Shown here piece after piece: positions 1-6,555 of a DNA stretch of 12,142 nucleotides (its first letter is position 1; the number at the start of each line of letters is the position of its first letter). A program made the translations under genes and the position numbers. Source of the DNA: Candidatus Poseidoniaceae archaeon (lineage in GTDB: Archaea; Thermoplasmatota; Poseidoniia; Poseidoniales; Poseidoniaceae); the NCBI GenBank assembly GCA_028822955.1, contig JAPKCL010000047.1, positions 1-12,142 on the forward strand, in the 5' to 3' direction. The notes beneath the pieces were generated by a model. That model was not told the DNA's origin. It saw only the letters and a list, made by a program, of their open reading frames with translations, and did no database searches.

Positions 1-720
1 AATTGAATGGAGATTACCTAAGGCAAGCAACCTTCCTTGATGCAGAATCACAATCTGTTCAGTAATACGTTCGATTTCTTGTAATATGTGGCTGCTGACC
101 AGTACTGTTCGCCCCATACGACCAAGTTCTCGAATAACATTCATGATTGTGGTGCGAGCAAGTGGGTCACAACCTTGGAGTGGTTCATCAAGAATAATCA
201 AATCTGGGTCATTTACCAAAGCATGAGCAATTTTTGCCCTTTGACGCATTCCTTTGGAATATTGTCCAATTTTCTTATGCGCTACATCGGTTAATCCAAC
301 AAAGTCCAATACTCTGTCTGCCTCTATACCCGCTTCAGCGCGAGTTAAACCATTGAGTCGAGCAAAGGTAGAAACAAACCCATGTCCAGTCATCCAATCA
401 TACATTTTTTCATGCTCTGGTACAAAACCCACACGTGCATAAGGGGCGGGGTTCTTCCAAGGATCAGTACCGAACAATTTGATTGACCCTTGGCTTGGTT
501 TGAGTTTACCCATCAGTAAATTGAACAAAGTAGATTTTCCTGCTCCATTCATCCCCAAAACTCCCGTAACGCCGCCGTTCAATGCCAAAGTAATGTTTGA
601 CAACGCAAAGATTCTCCCATAACTCTTGGATACATTCTCCAAAAGTATTGCTGGTGCTTTTACTTCCGGAACCCATTCCTTGGTTTGGGCATGTCCTTGT
701 TGGTCGAAATCTGGAATCAT
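1..720 (-). CDS. ABC transporter ATP-binding protein (ATPase B), partial, runs off the left edge
   Basis: This is the nucleotide-binding subunit of an ABC transporter, acting on the cytoplasmic face of the membrane. The reading frame is open for 240 codons from an ATG at 720 down to base 1 and has no stop, so the C-terminus lies outside the window. Visible motifs are Walker A GMNGAGKST (residues 56-64), an ABC signature YSKGMRQ (154-160) in place of LSGGQ, Walker B LIILDEP (174-180) and the switch His in VSSH (211). The D-loop reads GCDP where GLDP is usual. About 25 residues precede the ABC fold. The start codon overlaps the permease stop as ATGA, and a strong GGAGGTGA ribosome binding site lies at 728-735, so it is translated with the permease. 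The substrate cannot be inferred. The family call is secure; the role as partner of the neighbouring permease is inferred from the operon. Confidence 0.93.
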   Translation of the reverse strand, partial: MIPDFDQQGHAQTKEWVPEVKAPAILLENVSKSYGRIFALSNITLALNGGVTGVLGMNGAGKSTLFNLLMGKLKPSQGSIKLFGTDPWKNPAPYARVGFVPEHEKMYDWMTGHGFVSTFARLNGLTRAEAGIEADRVLDFVGLTDVAHKKIGQYSKGMRQRAKIAHALVNDPDLIILDEPLQGCDPLARTTIMNVIRELGRMGRTVLVSSHILQEIERITEQIVILHQGRLLALGNLHSI

Positions 721-1811
721 TCGCGAGTCACCTCCATTGATGAAACACGTGTGCTTAAGACATACAATGCGATTGCATTCATGGCCACAACCGACGCTAA
801 CGACCAAGTCCATGAGTATTGGTCATAGGTCGGTTGAGTTCCAATAATGGCTTGGCCAACATGGGCAAGACAATCGTAAGGGGAGATAAGATAGAGAATT
901 TCACGATCAAAAAGGTTGGCAACGATAAAAGCCAAAACTTTCGTTCCAAGAACAATCGAAAGTAAGGCGATGCCTGGGAAGAATTTTCCTTTGGAAACAC
1001 TGGATAAGGAAAGTCCAATGCTGGTATATGTGAAAATAAGTAAGAAAGCGCTGAGTACAGTTGCGAGGAACATCGGGAAGGTGTCAATAATCCAGGCCCA
1101 TCCACGACCCATTGTAGCAATTTCAGCAAAATAGTAGAGCGCTAGTGACACCAATATAATTAATCCTTGAATAATGGCCACCGAAAGAAACTTCATCCCA
1201 ACATAATCAAATCTTGTGATTGGGCGTGAAAAGTAGAGTGCCGAGGTGCCATGTTGTCGGTCTTCAGAGATGACCCCACCCACAAGCAAGGCAGCTACAA
1301 CGGGATAGTAGAGCATATTTCGAGGGAAGAATCCAAGCACATGGCCGTAGAGATTATCACGACTCACACCCCATATGGAATGCAATCCTGAGTCACCGAT
1401 TATTCCTGAGACCAATGTCATGCCGACATCCGACATTGAAGCAATAAAGACAACTAAGAGATACAATCGTATTGGCATGCCCCAAGGCCGATGACCTTTT
1501 TTGAACACGCCGAGTAAGTGATGACGCAGAATTGCCCAATTCCGCATCCAGCGAGGATTGAGTTCACCGTTCCATTGTTTGTATTGTTGTTTGAATATCT
1601 GTCCATCAGATTTCGGTGTAGCAGTATTGGTGGCCGTGAGGTCTTCATCGCCTTCTGTCGAACCCCAAGCGGCTTCTAACCGCACCTTTCCAGTAACGGG
1701 TGCTGCTGAATCATATTCGCCAGATAGCGGTACCATTTGAGGGACGTCCTGCGGAGCGATTGGTTGTGTGGCAAATGGGTCCACAGGTAGTGTGTACTCT
1801 GGAAGAGTCAC
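717..1811 (-). CDS. ABC-2 type transporter permease
   Basis: This is the membrane subunit of an ABC-2 family transporter (exporter-like or NosY-like), 364 residues. A hydrophilic N-terminal segment of about 110 residues, rich in Pro, Thr and Ser, comes first. It is followed by about six hydrophobic stretches near residues 115-137, 166-182, 208-229, 246-266, 277-298 and 335-354. The segment ISEDRQHGT...SRPITR (181-200) matches the cytoplasmic coupling region typical of ABC-2 permeases. The start is a GTG at 1811 that overlaps the stop of the upstream ATPase gene as GTGA. A strong GGGAGGT site at 1820-1826 supports it. The stop overlaps the ATG of ATPase B. One permease between two ATPases suggests either a heterodimeric ATPase pair or a further permease beyond the left edge. 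The transported substrate is unknown. Confidence 0.88.
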   Translation of the reverse strand: MTLPEYTLPVDPFATQPIAPQDVPQMVPLSGEYDSAAPVTGKVRLEAAWGSTEGDEDLTATNTATPKSDGQIFKQQYKQWNGELNPRWMRNWAILRHHLLGVFKKGHRPWGMPIRLYLLVVFIASMSDVGMTLVSGIIGDSGLHSIWGVSRDNLYGHVLGFFPRNMLYYPVVAALLVGGVISEDRQHGTSALYFSRPITRFDYVGMKFLSVAIIQGLIILVSLALYYFAEIATMGRGWAWIIDTFPMFLATVLSAFLLIFTYTSIGLSLSSVSKGKFFPGIALLSIVLGTKVLAFIVANLFDREILYLISPYDCLAHVGQAIIGTQPTYDQYSWTWSLASVVAMNAIALYVLSTRVSSMEVTRE

Positions 1812-2818
1812 GCTGAACCACCTCCCATGTATTCGGGTGCATCGACCTTACGTGCTTGAGATGGAGATCGAAGTAAATCTTCACTCGATTTGACTTCATA
1901 GCCGAGATTTTCCATAATGGAAAGGAACAAATCTTCCAAAGATGCCTCATACTCATGCATTCGTCGAATTTGGGCTCCAACATCAGCAGCACAGCGTAGA
2001 ATCAGTGATGTCGTATCTTCCTGTTCGTGGAGAATACGCATTACTCTGCCTTCCCTTCGAACATGCATGCCGCGTGAAATCATCAGTTCTTCAAGGCGAG
2101 AAGCTCCACCCCATACATGAATCTCAATTTCACGGTCAAATCCTTTGAGGTCTTCAATTCGGCCTTGTGCAGCTAATTTACCCTTGTGTAAAAGGATAAA
2201 ATTATCACATACACGTTCGACATCCTCCATCAAATGTGAGGCCATGAGTACAGAACGATTCCCTGTTTTCACCATGTTCGTGAGGGTTTCAATCATGTAG
2301 TTGCGTGCAGAGATATCAAGCCCATTCGATGGTTCATCAGCAATAATTAATTCAGGATCATGAACAAGAGCACATGCAAGTTTAGTCGCTTGCTTCATTC
2401 CAGTCGAGTAACTTCCGATATTTCGATAGCGTTGTTCTCCTAATCCCACATACTGCAACGTTTCGTGTGCTCTAGCAAGTGCGACGGTTGGGTTCATCCC
2501 GAGTAGTTCTCCCGAGTACCGAACCTGATGTATCGCTTCCATATCCGGATTTAAGCAGTCATACTCAGGCATATATCCAATTCGTGAGCGGATTTCATCG
2601 CCTTGGGTGCGAATATCAAGTCCAAGAACAGTGCCTTCTCCCTCGGTTGTTTGAATGAGGCCGAGAATAGTTTTCAAGAATGTGGATTTTCCTGCACCGT
2701 TGGGGCCAAGCAATCCAGTGGCTCCTTTGAGTACAGATAAATTGAGTTTATCCAAGGCTACATGTGGACCGTATGATTTGGTCAAATTTGTAGTTTTGAT
2801 GATGAGGTCGTCTTGCAT
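1808..2818 (-). CDS. ABC transporter ATP-binding protein (ATPase A)
   Basis: This is a complete ABC ATPase of 336 residues that would energise the adjacent permease from the cytoplasm. It has Walker A GPNGAGKST (38-46), signature YSTGMKQ (137-143), Walker B LIIADEP (157-163) followed by SNGLD, and the switch His in MASH (195). After the ABC core, about 110 residues form the C-terminal extension common in ABC-2-linked ATPases (CcmA/NodI/GldA type). It includes the usual ASLEDLFLSIM segment near 305-315. The ATG at 2818 is preceded by GAGGGAG at 2825-2831 with a 6-base spacer, a strong ribosome binding site. It is the first gene of the three-gene ABC unit, and its stop overlaps the permease GTG. 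A 76-base gap separates it from tgtA upstream, so it may have its own promoter or be read through from tgtA. Confidence 0.94.
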   Translation of the reverse strand: MQDDLIIKTTNLTKSYGPHVALDKLNLSVLKGATGLLGPNGAGKSTFLKTILGLIQTTEGEGTVLGLDIRTQGDEIRSRIGYMPEYDCLNPDMEAIHQVRYSGELLGMNPTVALARAHETLQYVGLGEQRYRNIGSYSTGMKQATKLACALVHDPELIIADEPSNGLDISARNYMIETLTNMVKTGNRSVLMASHLMEDVERVCDNFILLHKGKLAAQGRIEDLKGFDREIEIHVWGGASRLEELMISRGMHVRREGRVMRILHEQEDTTSLILRCAADVGAQIRRMHEYEASLEDLFLSIMENLGYEVKSSEDLLRSPSQARKVDAPEYMGGGSA

Positions 2819-2857
2819 AATCTACTCCCTCATTTTGAAGAGAGTAGAGACGCTCTT

Positions 2858-2871
2858 TGAAGTATACCTCG
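2858..2871 (-). promoter_or_regulatory. Possible TATA-like element for the ABC operon
   Basis: The 76-base gap between tgtA and ATPase A contains GAGGTATACTTC on the minus strand, with GTATAC at 2862-2867. It lies about 45 bases before the ATG. A start site about 26 bases downstream would leave a leader of roughly 20 bases that still holds the GAGGGAG ribosome binding site. The spacing is plausible for an archaeal promoter, but the match to a TATA box is weak. Confidence 0.2.
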
Positions 2872-2894
2872 GTTTGACGAGATTCTACTGGAAT

Positions 2895-5162
2895 TTACAG
2901 GGTTAGTCCACCACGAGTTTTCACGGCTACACCCTTCTGGAAATGTTGCATATCGGCAAGGGTACCTTGCGAGATACCATGTCCAAGAAGTTCGCCTTTT
3001 TGATTGACGACCAAACAGGTATCCCCTGGCGAAATCCAAGAGTCACATGCAAGAATAAATCCGTGAAACACATTCCGGCCTTGACGAACAAAAGGTTCCG
3101 CATCGTCACTAACAACAACCCAAGCAGGACCTTTCAAAAGATGACTTTCGCCTTCAATCTTTTCAAAATCCAGAGGCATAGGGCTCTCTCGCAGGGCATG
3201 AAGTTCCACGGCTCCACCGGTTGTCAGTGAAAGTCCTCCATCCGTCAATCTTGGGCTGACAATATGAGTTCCATTCGAAAGCAATGCATTTTTCACTCGA
3301 CCTAACCGATTGACTACGAAGGTAGAGTCGGTCAATAGTTTCTGAACTGCATCGTATTTCAGGTTGAAGAGAAGGGCCATTTTATCGGCGACATGACGTC
3401 GTTGTAAACAGATTCTCGCTGCTTCTCGCTGTTCCTTTTCGAGCGGTTGAGTACTTGCATCTGTATCCTTAATTCCATCAAGAACACCTGCTTCATGTAA
3501 TGCGTTGAGGGCACGGGATTGAATGCCATCACCCAGTAAATCGACGAGAATGATGCGGCGTTCACCTAATCCATAATTTTCGAGTTCTTCCCGTATAGTT
3601 GAGAGGTTTGGTCGTCGTCGCCAAAGCCATTGTGGACCATCGATATGGGTGAACGGATTGAGGTCTTCGAGTGAGTATGGCAGTAAACCAATTGGAGTGT
3701 GAATCATAACTTCTAATCCTGGACAGTGATGTTCCAATCGCGGCATCAAGTCGCTTAATCGTTCACGCCAAGGCCCGGATGTCCCGTAAGCAATGAGCAC
3801 TTCATCAGCACCTTTCCCACCTCGGTTAAGAGGTCTCCAACATTGCTTCAAAGCCTTCTTTGCAGCATTGACATGCGGGCGGACATGGGTATCTTCCCCA
3901 CCCCAAGGCTCACCGCCTTTACGTGGAGATTCTTGAGACTCAACAATCCAATCCCATGCATGTTCCCACTTGCCAGCATTCTGGTCACGGTCACGAGCAC
4001 CATCACGTTCATCGAGAACAAGATCTTCTAAGAATTGTAAGTTGAGTTTCTTGTTATGCGGGCTTGTAGAAATCCACAAAAAAGCCTCGCGTAGAGCCGG
4101 ATGTTGGTGGCTACGGCGTTCAGCCAATCGCCAAATTGTCCCATCACGAATCGCTTGCTTACATCGGTCGAGTTCTGCTAAGGTCACTTCGAGATTATAT
4201 CGTGCTAGGAGTGCAGTCCTCTCTTTTTTACCCAGTGTGCGAACTTCTGCTGGTGTACAAGCCGATACACATGGCATTCGTTCAGGCCATTCAGTTATCG
4301 ATTCAATTTTCTGTGTACCCCATGGAGTCAGCAATCGCCCATCACGTGCAAAGAGTGCATAGGCGGCCGAGTCGAAGAGGTCGGCACCCAAAGCAATCGA
4401 CATTGGGAACAACATCGGATGCCCACAGCCGAACATGTGAACCGGTCGATTTGGTGGGAGGTGAGGTAGCGAAGCCAACATAATTTTTGCATAATCTTTG
4501 TACATATGGCGTTCCATAATGGGAACAATTCCACCAATTGGATGGATAGCGAAATCGAATTCACTCATTCCTTGGGCCGATTCAGTACGTAGATGTTTGA
4601 ATAATCCACCTTGAATTGGGCCATTGAGCATAGTTGTACCGGATGCAGCAACGCTTGCTGGAGCACGTTCAATGGTTTCTTGAACACATTTGGCTACCTG
4701 TGCTTCAGTCATGTCAGGGCGAGAAAACACATCGAGCATGGTTGCAATGTCAACACCAATACTTCGCTGGAATTCAACAATCTGTTCGACACCGACTTCC
4801 ACATCTCCGTAGATATAAGCCTGGAAAGTACCAGAATCAGTCATCACCACTCCGGGGTAATCCAAAAGCTTGTGGACGCCTTCTGCGATTGCTACGTCCT
4901 TGAGTTTTTCATGTTTCCAAATGATGTAGGAATTAGTGATAAGTGCGCCAATTCCGTATCGGTCCCACATTTCACGTGGTTCGATGGTTTTGATATTCGG
5001 ATTGATGACCGGCAGTAAGGCTGGTGTTTCGAGAATACCGTGCGCAGTGTGCAAGCGCCCCAGCCGTGCACGGCCATCCCGAGTTGTGATTTCAAACAAA
5101 CCAGTGTCGGCCTCACGGCATGGTACAGGGTCATCTCGACGGCCTTCAGTCCATGCTCCCAT
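2895..5162 (-). CDS. tgtA: Archaeosine tRNA-guanine transglycosylase, elongated, with ArcS-like region and PUA domain
   Basis: The family exchanges guanine at position 15 of archaeal tRNA for preQ0, the first tRNA-bound step towards archaeosine. Counting from the ATG at 5162 gives 755 residues. The TGT barrel covers about 20-360, with MTDSGTFQ (Asp109) and ADLFDSAAY (Asp264) matching the two catalytic aspartates, plus GPIQGG and FGCGHPM. A charged, Trp-rich linker (about 380-435) follows, then a DUF5591/ArcS-like stretch (about 435-560) with HTPIGLLPYSLEDLNP, a C2-like part (about 610-655) and a C-terminal PUA domain (about 681-753). Usual archaeal TgtA is near 580 residues as I recall, so this one is long. 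The zinc site is abnormal: the usual CxCxxC is CVSAC (298-302), and the His of HNL is Tyr322. A TTG at 5192 would add 10 residues; ATG 5162 is preferred because GGAAAGGG lies 8 bases upstream. It could be a fused or altered member; family membership is secure. Confidence 0.92.
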   Translation of the reverse strand: MGAWTEGRRDDPVPCREADTGLFEITTRDGRARLGRLHTAHGILETPALLPVINPNIKTIEPREMWDRYGIGALITNSYIIWKHEKLKDVAIAEGVHKLLDYPGVVMTDSGTFQAYIYGDVEVGVEQIVEFQRSIGVDIATMLDVFSRPDMTEAQVAKCVQETIERAPASVAASGTTMLNGPIQGGLFKHLRTESAQGMSEFDFAIHPIGGIVPIMERHMYKDYAKIMLASLPHLPPNRPVHMFGCGHPMLFPMSIALGADLFDSAAYALFARDGRLLTPWGTQKIESITEWPERMPCVSACTPAEVRTLGKKERTALLARYNLEVTLAELDRCKQAIRDGTIWRLAERRSHQHPALREAFLWISTSPHNKKLNLQFLEDLVLDERDGARDRDQNAGKWEHAWDWIVESQESPRKGGEPWGGEDTHVRPHVNAAKKALKQCWRPLNRGGKGADEVLIAYGTSGPWRERLSDLMPRLEHHCPGLEVMIHTPIGLLPYSLEDLNPFTHIDGPQWLWRRRPNLSTIREELENYGLGERRIILVDLLGDGIQSRALNALHEAGVLDGIKDTDASTQPLEKEQREAARICLQRRHVADKMALLFNLKYDAVQKLLTDSTFVVNRLGRVKNALLSNGTHIVSPRLTDGGLSLTTGGAVELHALRESPMPLDFEKIEGESHLLKGPAWVVVSDDAEPFVRQGRNVFHGFILACDSWISPGDTCLVVNQKGELLGHGISQGTLADMQHFQKGVAVKTRGGLTL

Positions 5163-5170
5163 ACTGTTGA

Positions 5171-5178
5171 CCCTTTCC
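5171..5178 (-). promoter_or_regulatory. Ribosome binding site deciding the tgtA start
   Basis: GGAAAGGG on the minus strand ends 8 bases before the ATG at 5162. The upstream in-frame TTG at 5192 has only a weak GGATGG directly in front of it. Conserved TGT sequence begins well after either start, so homology does not discriminate; the codon type and this site favour 5162. Confidence 0.5.
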
Positions 5179-5219
5179 TTCGTCTCTTTCAACCCATCCG
5201 TTCAACAGAGGGAAATCGT

Positions 5220-5678
5220 TCAAACAAATTCAACTGCACCATGGGCGAGAATAAATTCTCGACCCAATTCGTCAAAGGTGTCAAGAAGCGCCGATGAAAA
5301 GCGTATTCGAAATATTTCCTTGTCCGCTTCTAAGTCGTTTTTCACACCTTCGAGTGTACCTGGCGCAGCGCCACATGAAAGGCAAGCACCGGTTAAATCC
5401 AATACGAGATCGAGTTCTGAAGTATCGCTTTCACCCCAGTCTAATGCGGAAACTGCAATTCCACCTCCATGACCGTCGAGTGCAGCTCGGACATCACCTA
5501 AGCGTGAAAGTAAAGCAGGAACAAAATCACCTGTTCCGATGAATGGAAGCAACGAAGATGAACGGAGCCGTTCCTCTTCAACAGGGTCGGTCATCTCATC
5601 GACTCGACGGTTTGCCTCAGCGGACATGGCAGCCTTTGCTTCAGCCGCATATTTTGCCACGAGGTCATCGTCGGTCAT
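5220..5678 (-). CDS. NifU-like (Nfu) C-terminal domain protein, probable Fe-S carrier
   Basis: This is a 152-residue protein. Its second half resembles the NifU C-terminal (Nfu) domain, which holds a labile Fe-S cluster at a CxxC pair, usually at a dimer interface, and delivers it to apo-proteins. Matching features are DVRAALDGHGGGIAVSALD (62-80), like the family's 'vRPxLxxHGGdvelv', and LTGACLSCGAAPGTLEGVK (95-113), with Cys99 and Cys102 as the expected ligands. The first 45 residues are acidic, Ala/Glu-rich and probably helical, and are not recognised. The C-terminal 25 residues are also unassigned. It starts divergently from sufC across a 124-base region, which supports an Fe-S role. A GAGGAG lies at 5691-5696, somewhat far (12 bases) from the ATG. 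It ends 57 bases before tgtA and could share its transcript. The domain call rests on motif recognition only. Confidence 0.78.
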   Translation of the reverse strand: MTDDDLVAKYAAEAKAAMSAEANRRVDEMTDPVEEERLRSSSLLPFIGTGDFVPALLSRLGDVRAALDGHGGGIAVSALDWGESDTSELDLVLDLTGACLSCGAAPGTLEGVKNDLEADKEIFRIRFSSALLDTFDELGREFILAHGAVEFV

Positions 5679-5802
5679 GCCTGTCGCTCACTCCTCTTCT
5701 TCTTCAAGTGTATTATTGATGTGGTATCCTCGCTGTAACCGTATTGCTGGAGATTACACCACTTGATAAAGGAGTTACGCAAGGGACAATCGGGTGAGGG
5801 TG
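5679..5802. promoter_or_regulatory. Divergent promoter region between the nfu-like gene and the suf operon
   Basis: This is the only sizeable non-coding stretch in the window. Towards suf, CTTGATAAA (5762-5770) is a TATA-like box; a start about 26 bases on would fall near 5793. Towards the nfu-like gene, AATAATAC (minus strand, 5709-5716) is a TATA-like box about 35 bases before its ATG. Between them sits an imperfect dyad (5732-5760), described separately. The two boxes are assigned by position and composition only. Confidence 0.5.
5732..5760. repeat. Imperfect inverted repeat, candidate operator for suf
   Basis: The left arm GCTGTAACC (5732-5740) and the right arm GATTACACC (5752-5760, reverse complement GGTGTAATC) agree at 7 of 9 positions, with core TGTAA/TTACA. 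The spacer is 11 bases, so the arm centres are 20 bases apart, about two helical turns. This is typical of a dimeric regulator site. It lies directly upstream of the suf TATA-like box. A chance dyad of this size cannot be excluded. Confidence 0.4.
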
Positions 5803-6546
5803 ATGGCTGAGGAGATCTTGCGAATTGAAAACCTTCATGTCAGCGTCGAAGGGACGGCAATTCTCAAGGGTGTAAACCTCACGATTCACCGTGGTGAAAT
5901 TCACGCAATCATGGGCCGAAACGGGGCTGGGAAGTCCACTTTAGCAAATGTAGTCATGGGCCATCCAGCCTATGTAATCACAGAAGGTAGCATCTTCTAC
6001 AAGGGGCAACCTTTGGAAGAACTTGCTGTTTTTGAACGTGCTCGAGCAGGTATGTTTCTTTCATTCCAATACCCCGCAGTCATCCCGGGTGTTCAAGTAG
6101 GTACATTCCTCAAAAAGGCAGTCACTTCAGTTCGAAGTGAAGCACCAAAAGGTCGAGCATTCCGAAAAGAACTCACTGCGGCTATGGAGCAATTATCTAT
6201 GGACAAAAGTTTTCTTTCACGGTACGTTAACGATGGATTCAGTGGCGGTGAAAAGAAGCGTCTCGAAATTTTACAGATGCTTTTGCTGAAACCGAATCTC
6301 GCATTACTCGATGAAACTGATTCCGGTTTGGATATTGATGCATTACGTATCGTTGCCAAAGGAATAAATGAAGTTGCAGTCGATTCCGCATGTATGATTA
6401 TTACACATTATCAGCGCCTCCTTGATTTGGTAAAGCCACATTATGTTCACGCAATGATCAATGGAGCAATTGTTCAAACCGGTGGGCCAGAATTGGCGTT
6501 AGAACTGGAAGACCGGGGCTATGACTGGCTCGATGTAACTGCATGA
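5803..6546 (+). CDS. sufC: Fe-S cluster assembly ATPase SufC
   Basis: This is the ABC-type ATPase of the SufBCD scaffold in the cytoplasm; its ATP hydrolysis drives conformational change of SufB-SufD during Fe-S assembly. From the ATG at 5803 the product has 247 residues, the family's usual length. Motifs are GRNGAGKST (Walker A, about 37-45), FSGGEKKR (signature, about 144-151), LALLDETDSGLDIDAL (Walker B and D-loop, the SufC-specific form) and ITHYQRL (switch His). An in-frame GTG at 5794 would add three residues (MRV). The ATG is preferred for family fit and for the GAGGGTG just before it, but the GTG sits near the start site predicted from the TATA-like box, so a leaderless GTG start is possible. 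It is the first gene of the suf operon. Its stop codon overlaps the ribosome binding site of sufB. Confidence 0.97.
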   Translation: MAEEILRIENLHVSVEGTAILKGVNLTIHRGEIHAIMGRNGAGKSTLANVVMGHPAYVITEGSIFYKGQPLEELAVFERARAGMFLSFQYPAVIPGVQVGTFLKKAVTSVRSEAPKGRAFRKELTAAMEQLSMDKSFLSRYVNDGFSGGEKKRLEILQMLLLKPNLALLDETDSGLDIDALRIVAKGINEVAVDSACMIITHYQRLLDLVKPHYVHAMINGAIVQTGGPELALELEDRGYDWLDVTA

Positions 6547-6555
6547 GGTGTTAAG

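Noticed and set aside
2838..2855. Small hairpin (AGAG/CTCT) in the gap between tgtA and ATPase A as a terminator
   Set aside because: The stem is only four base pairs and no T-run follows it; archaeal termination depends mainly on T-rich tracts.
3970..4362. 130-codon plus-strand open frame inside tgtA
   Set aside because: Arg/Ser-rich composition typical of an antisense shadow; the minus-strand TGT sequence with conserved motifs covers the same bases.
4936..5472. 178-codon plus-strand open frame across the tgtA start and the nfu-like gene
   Set aside because: It lies antisense to two recognisable proteins, is Ser/Arg/Pro-rich and has no recognisable domain or credible ribosome binding site.
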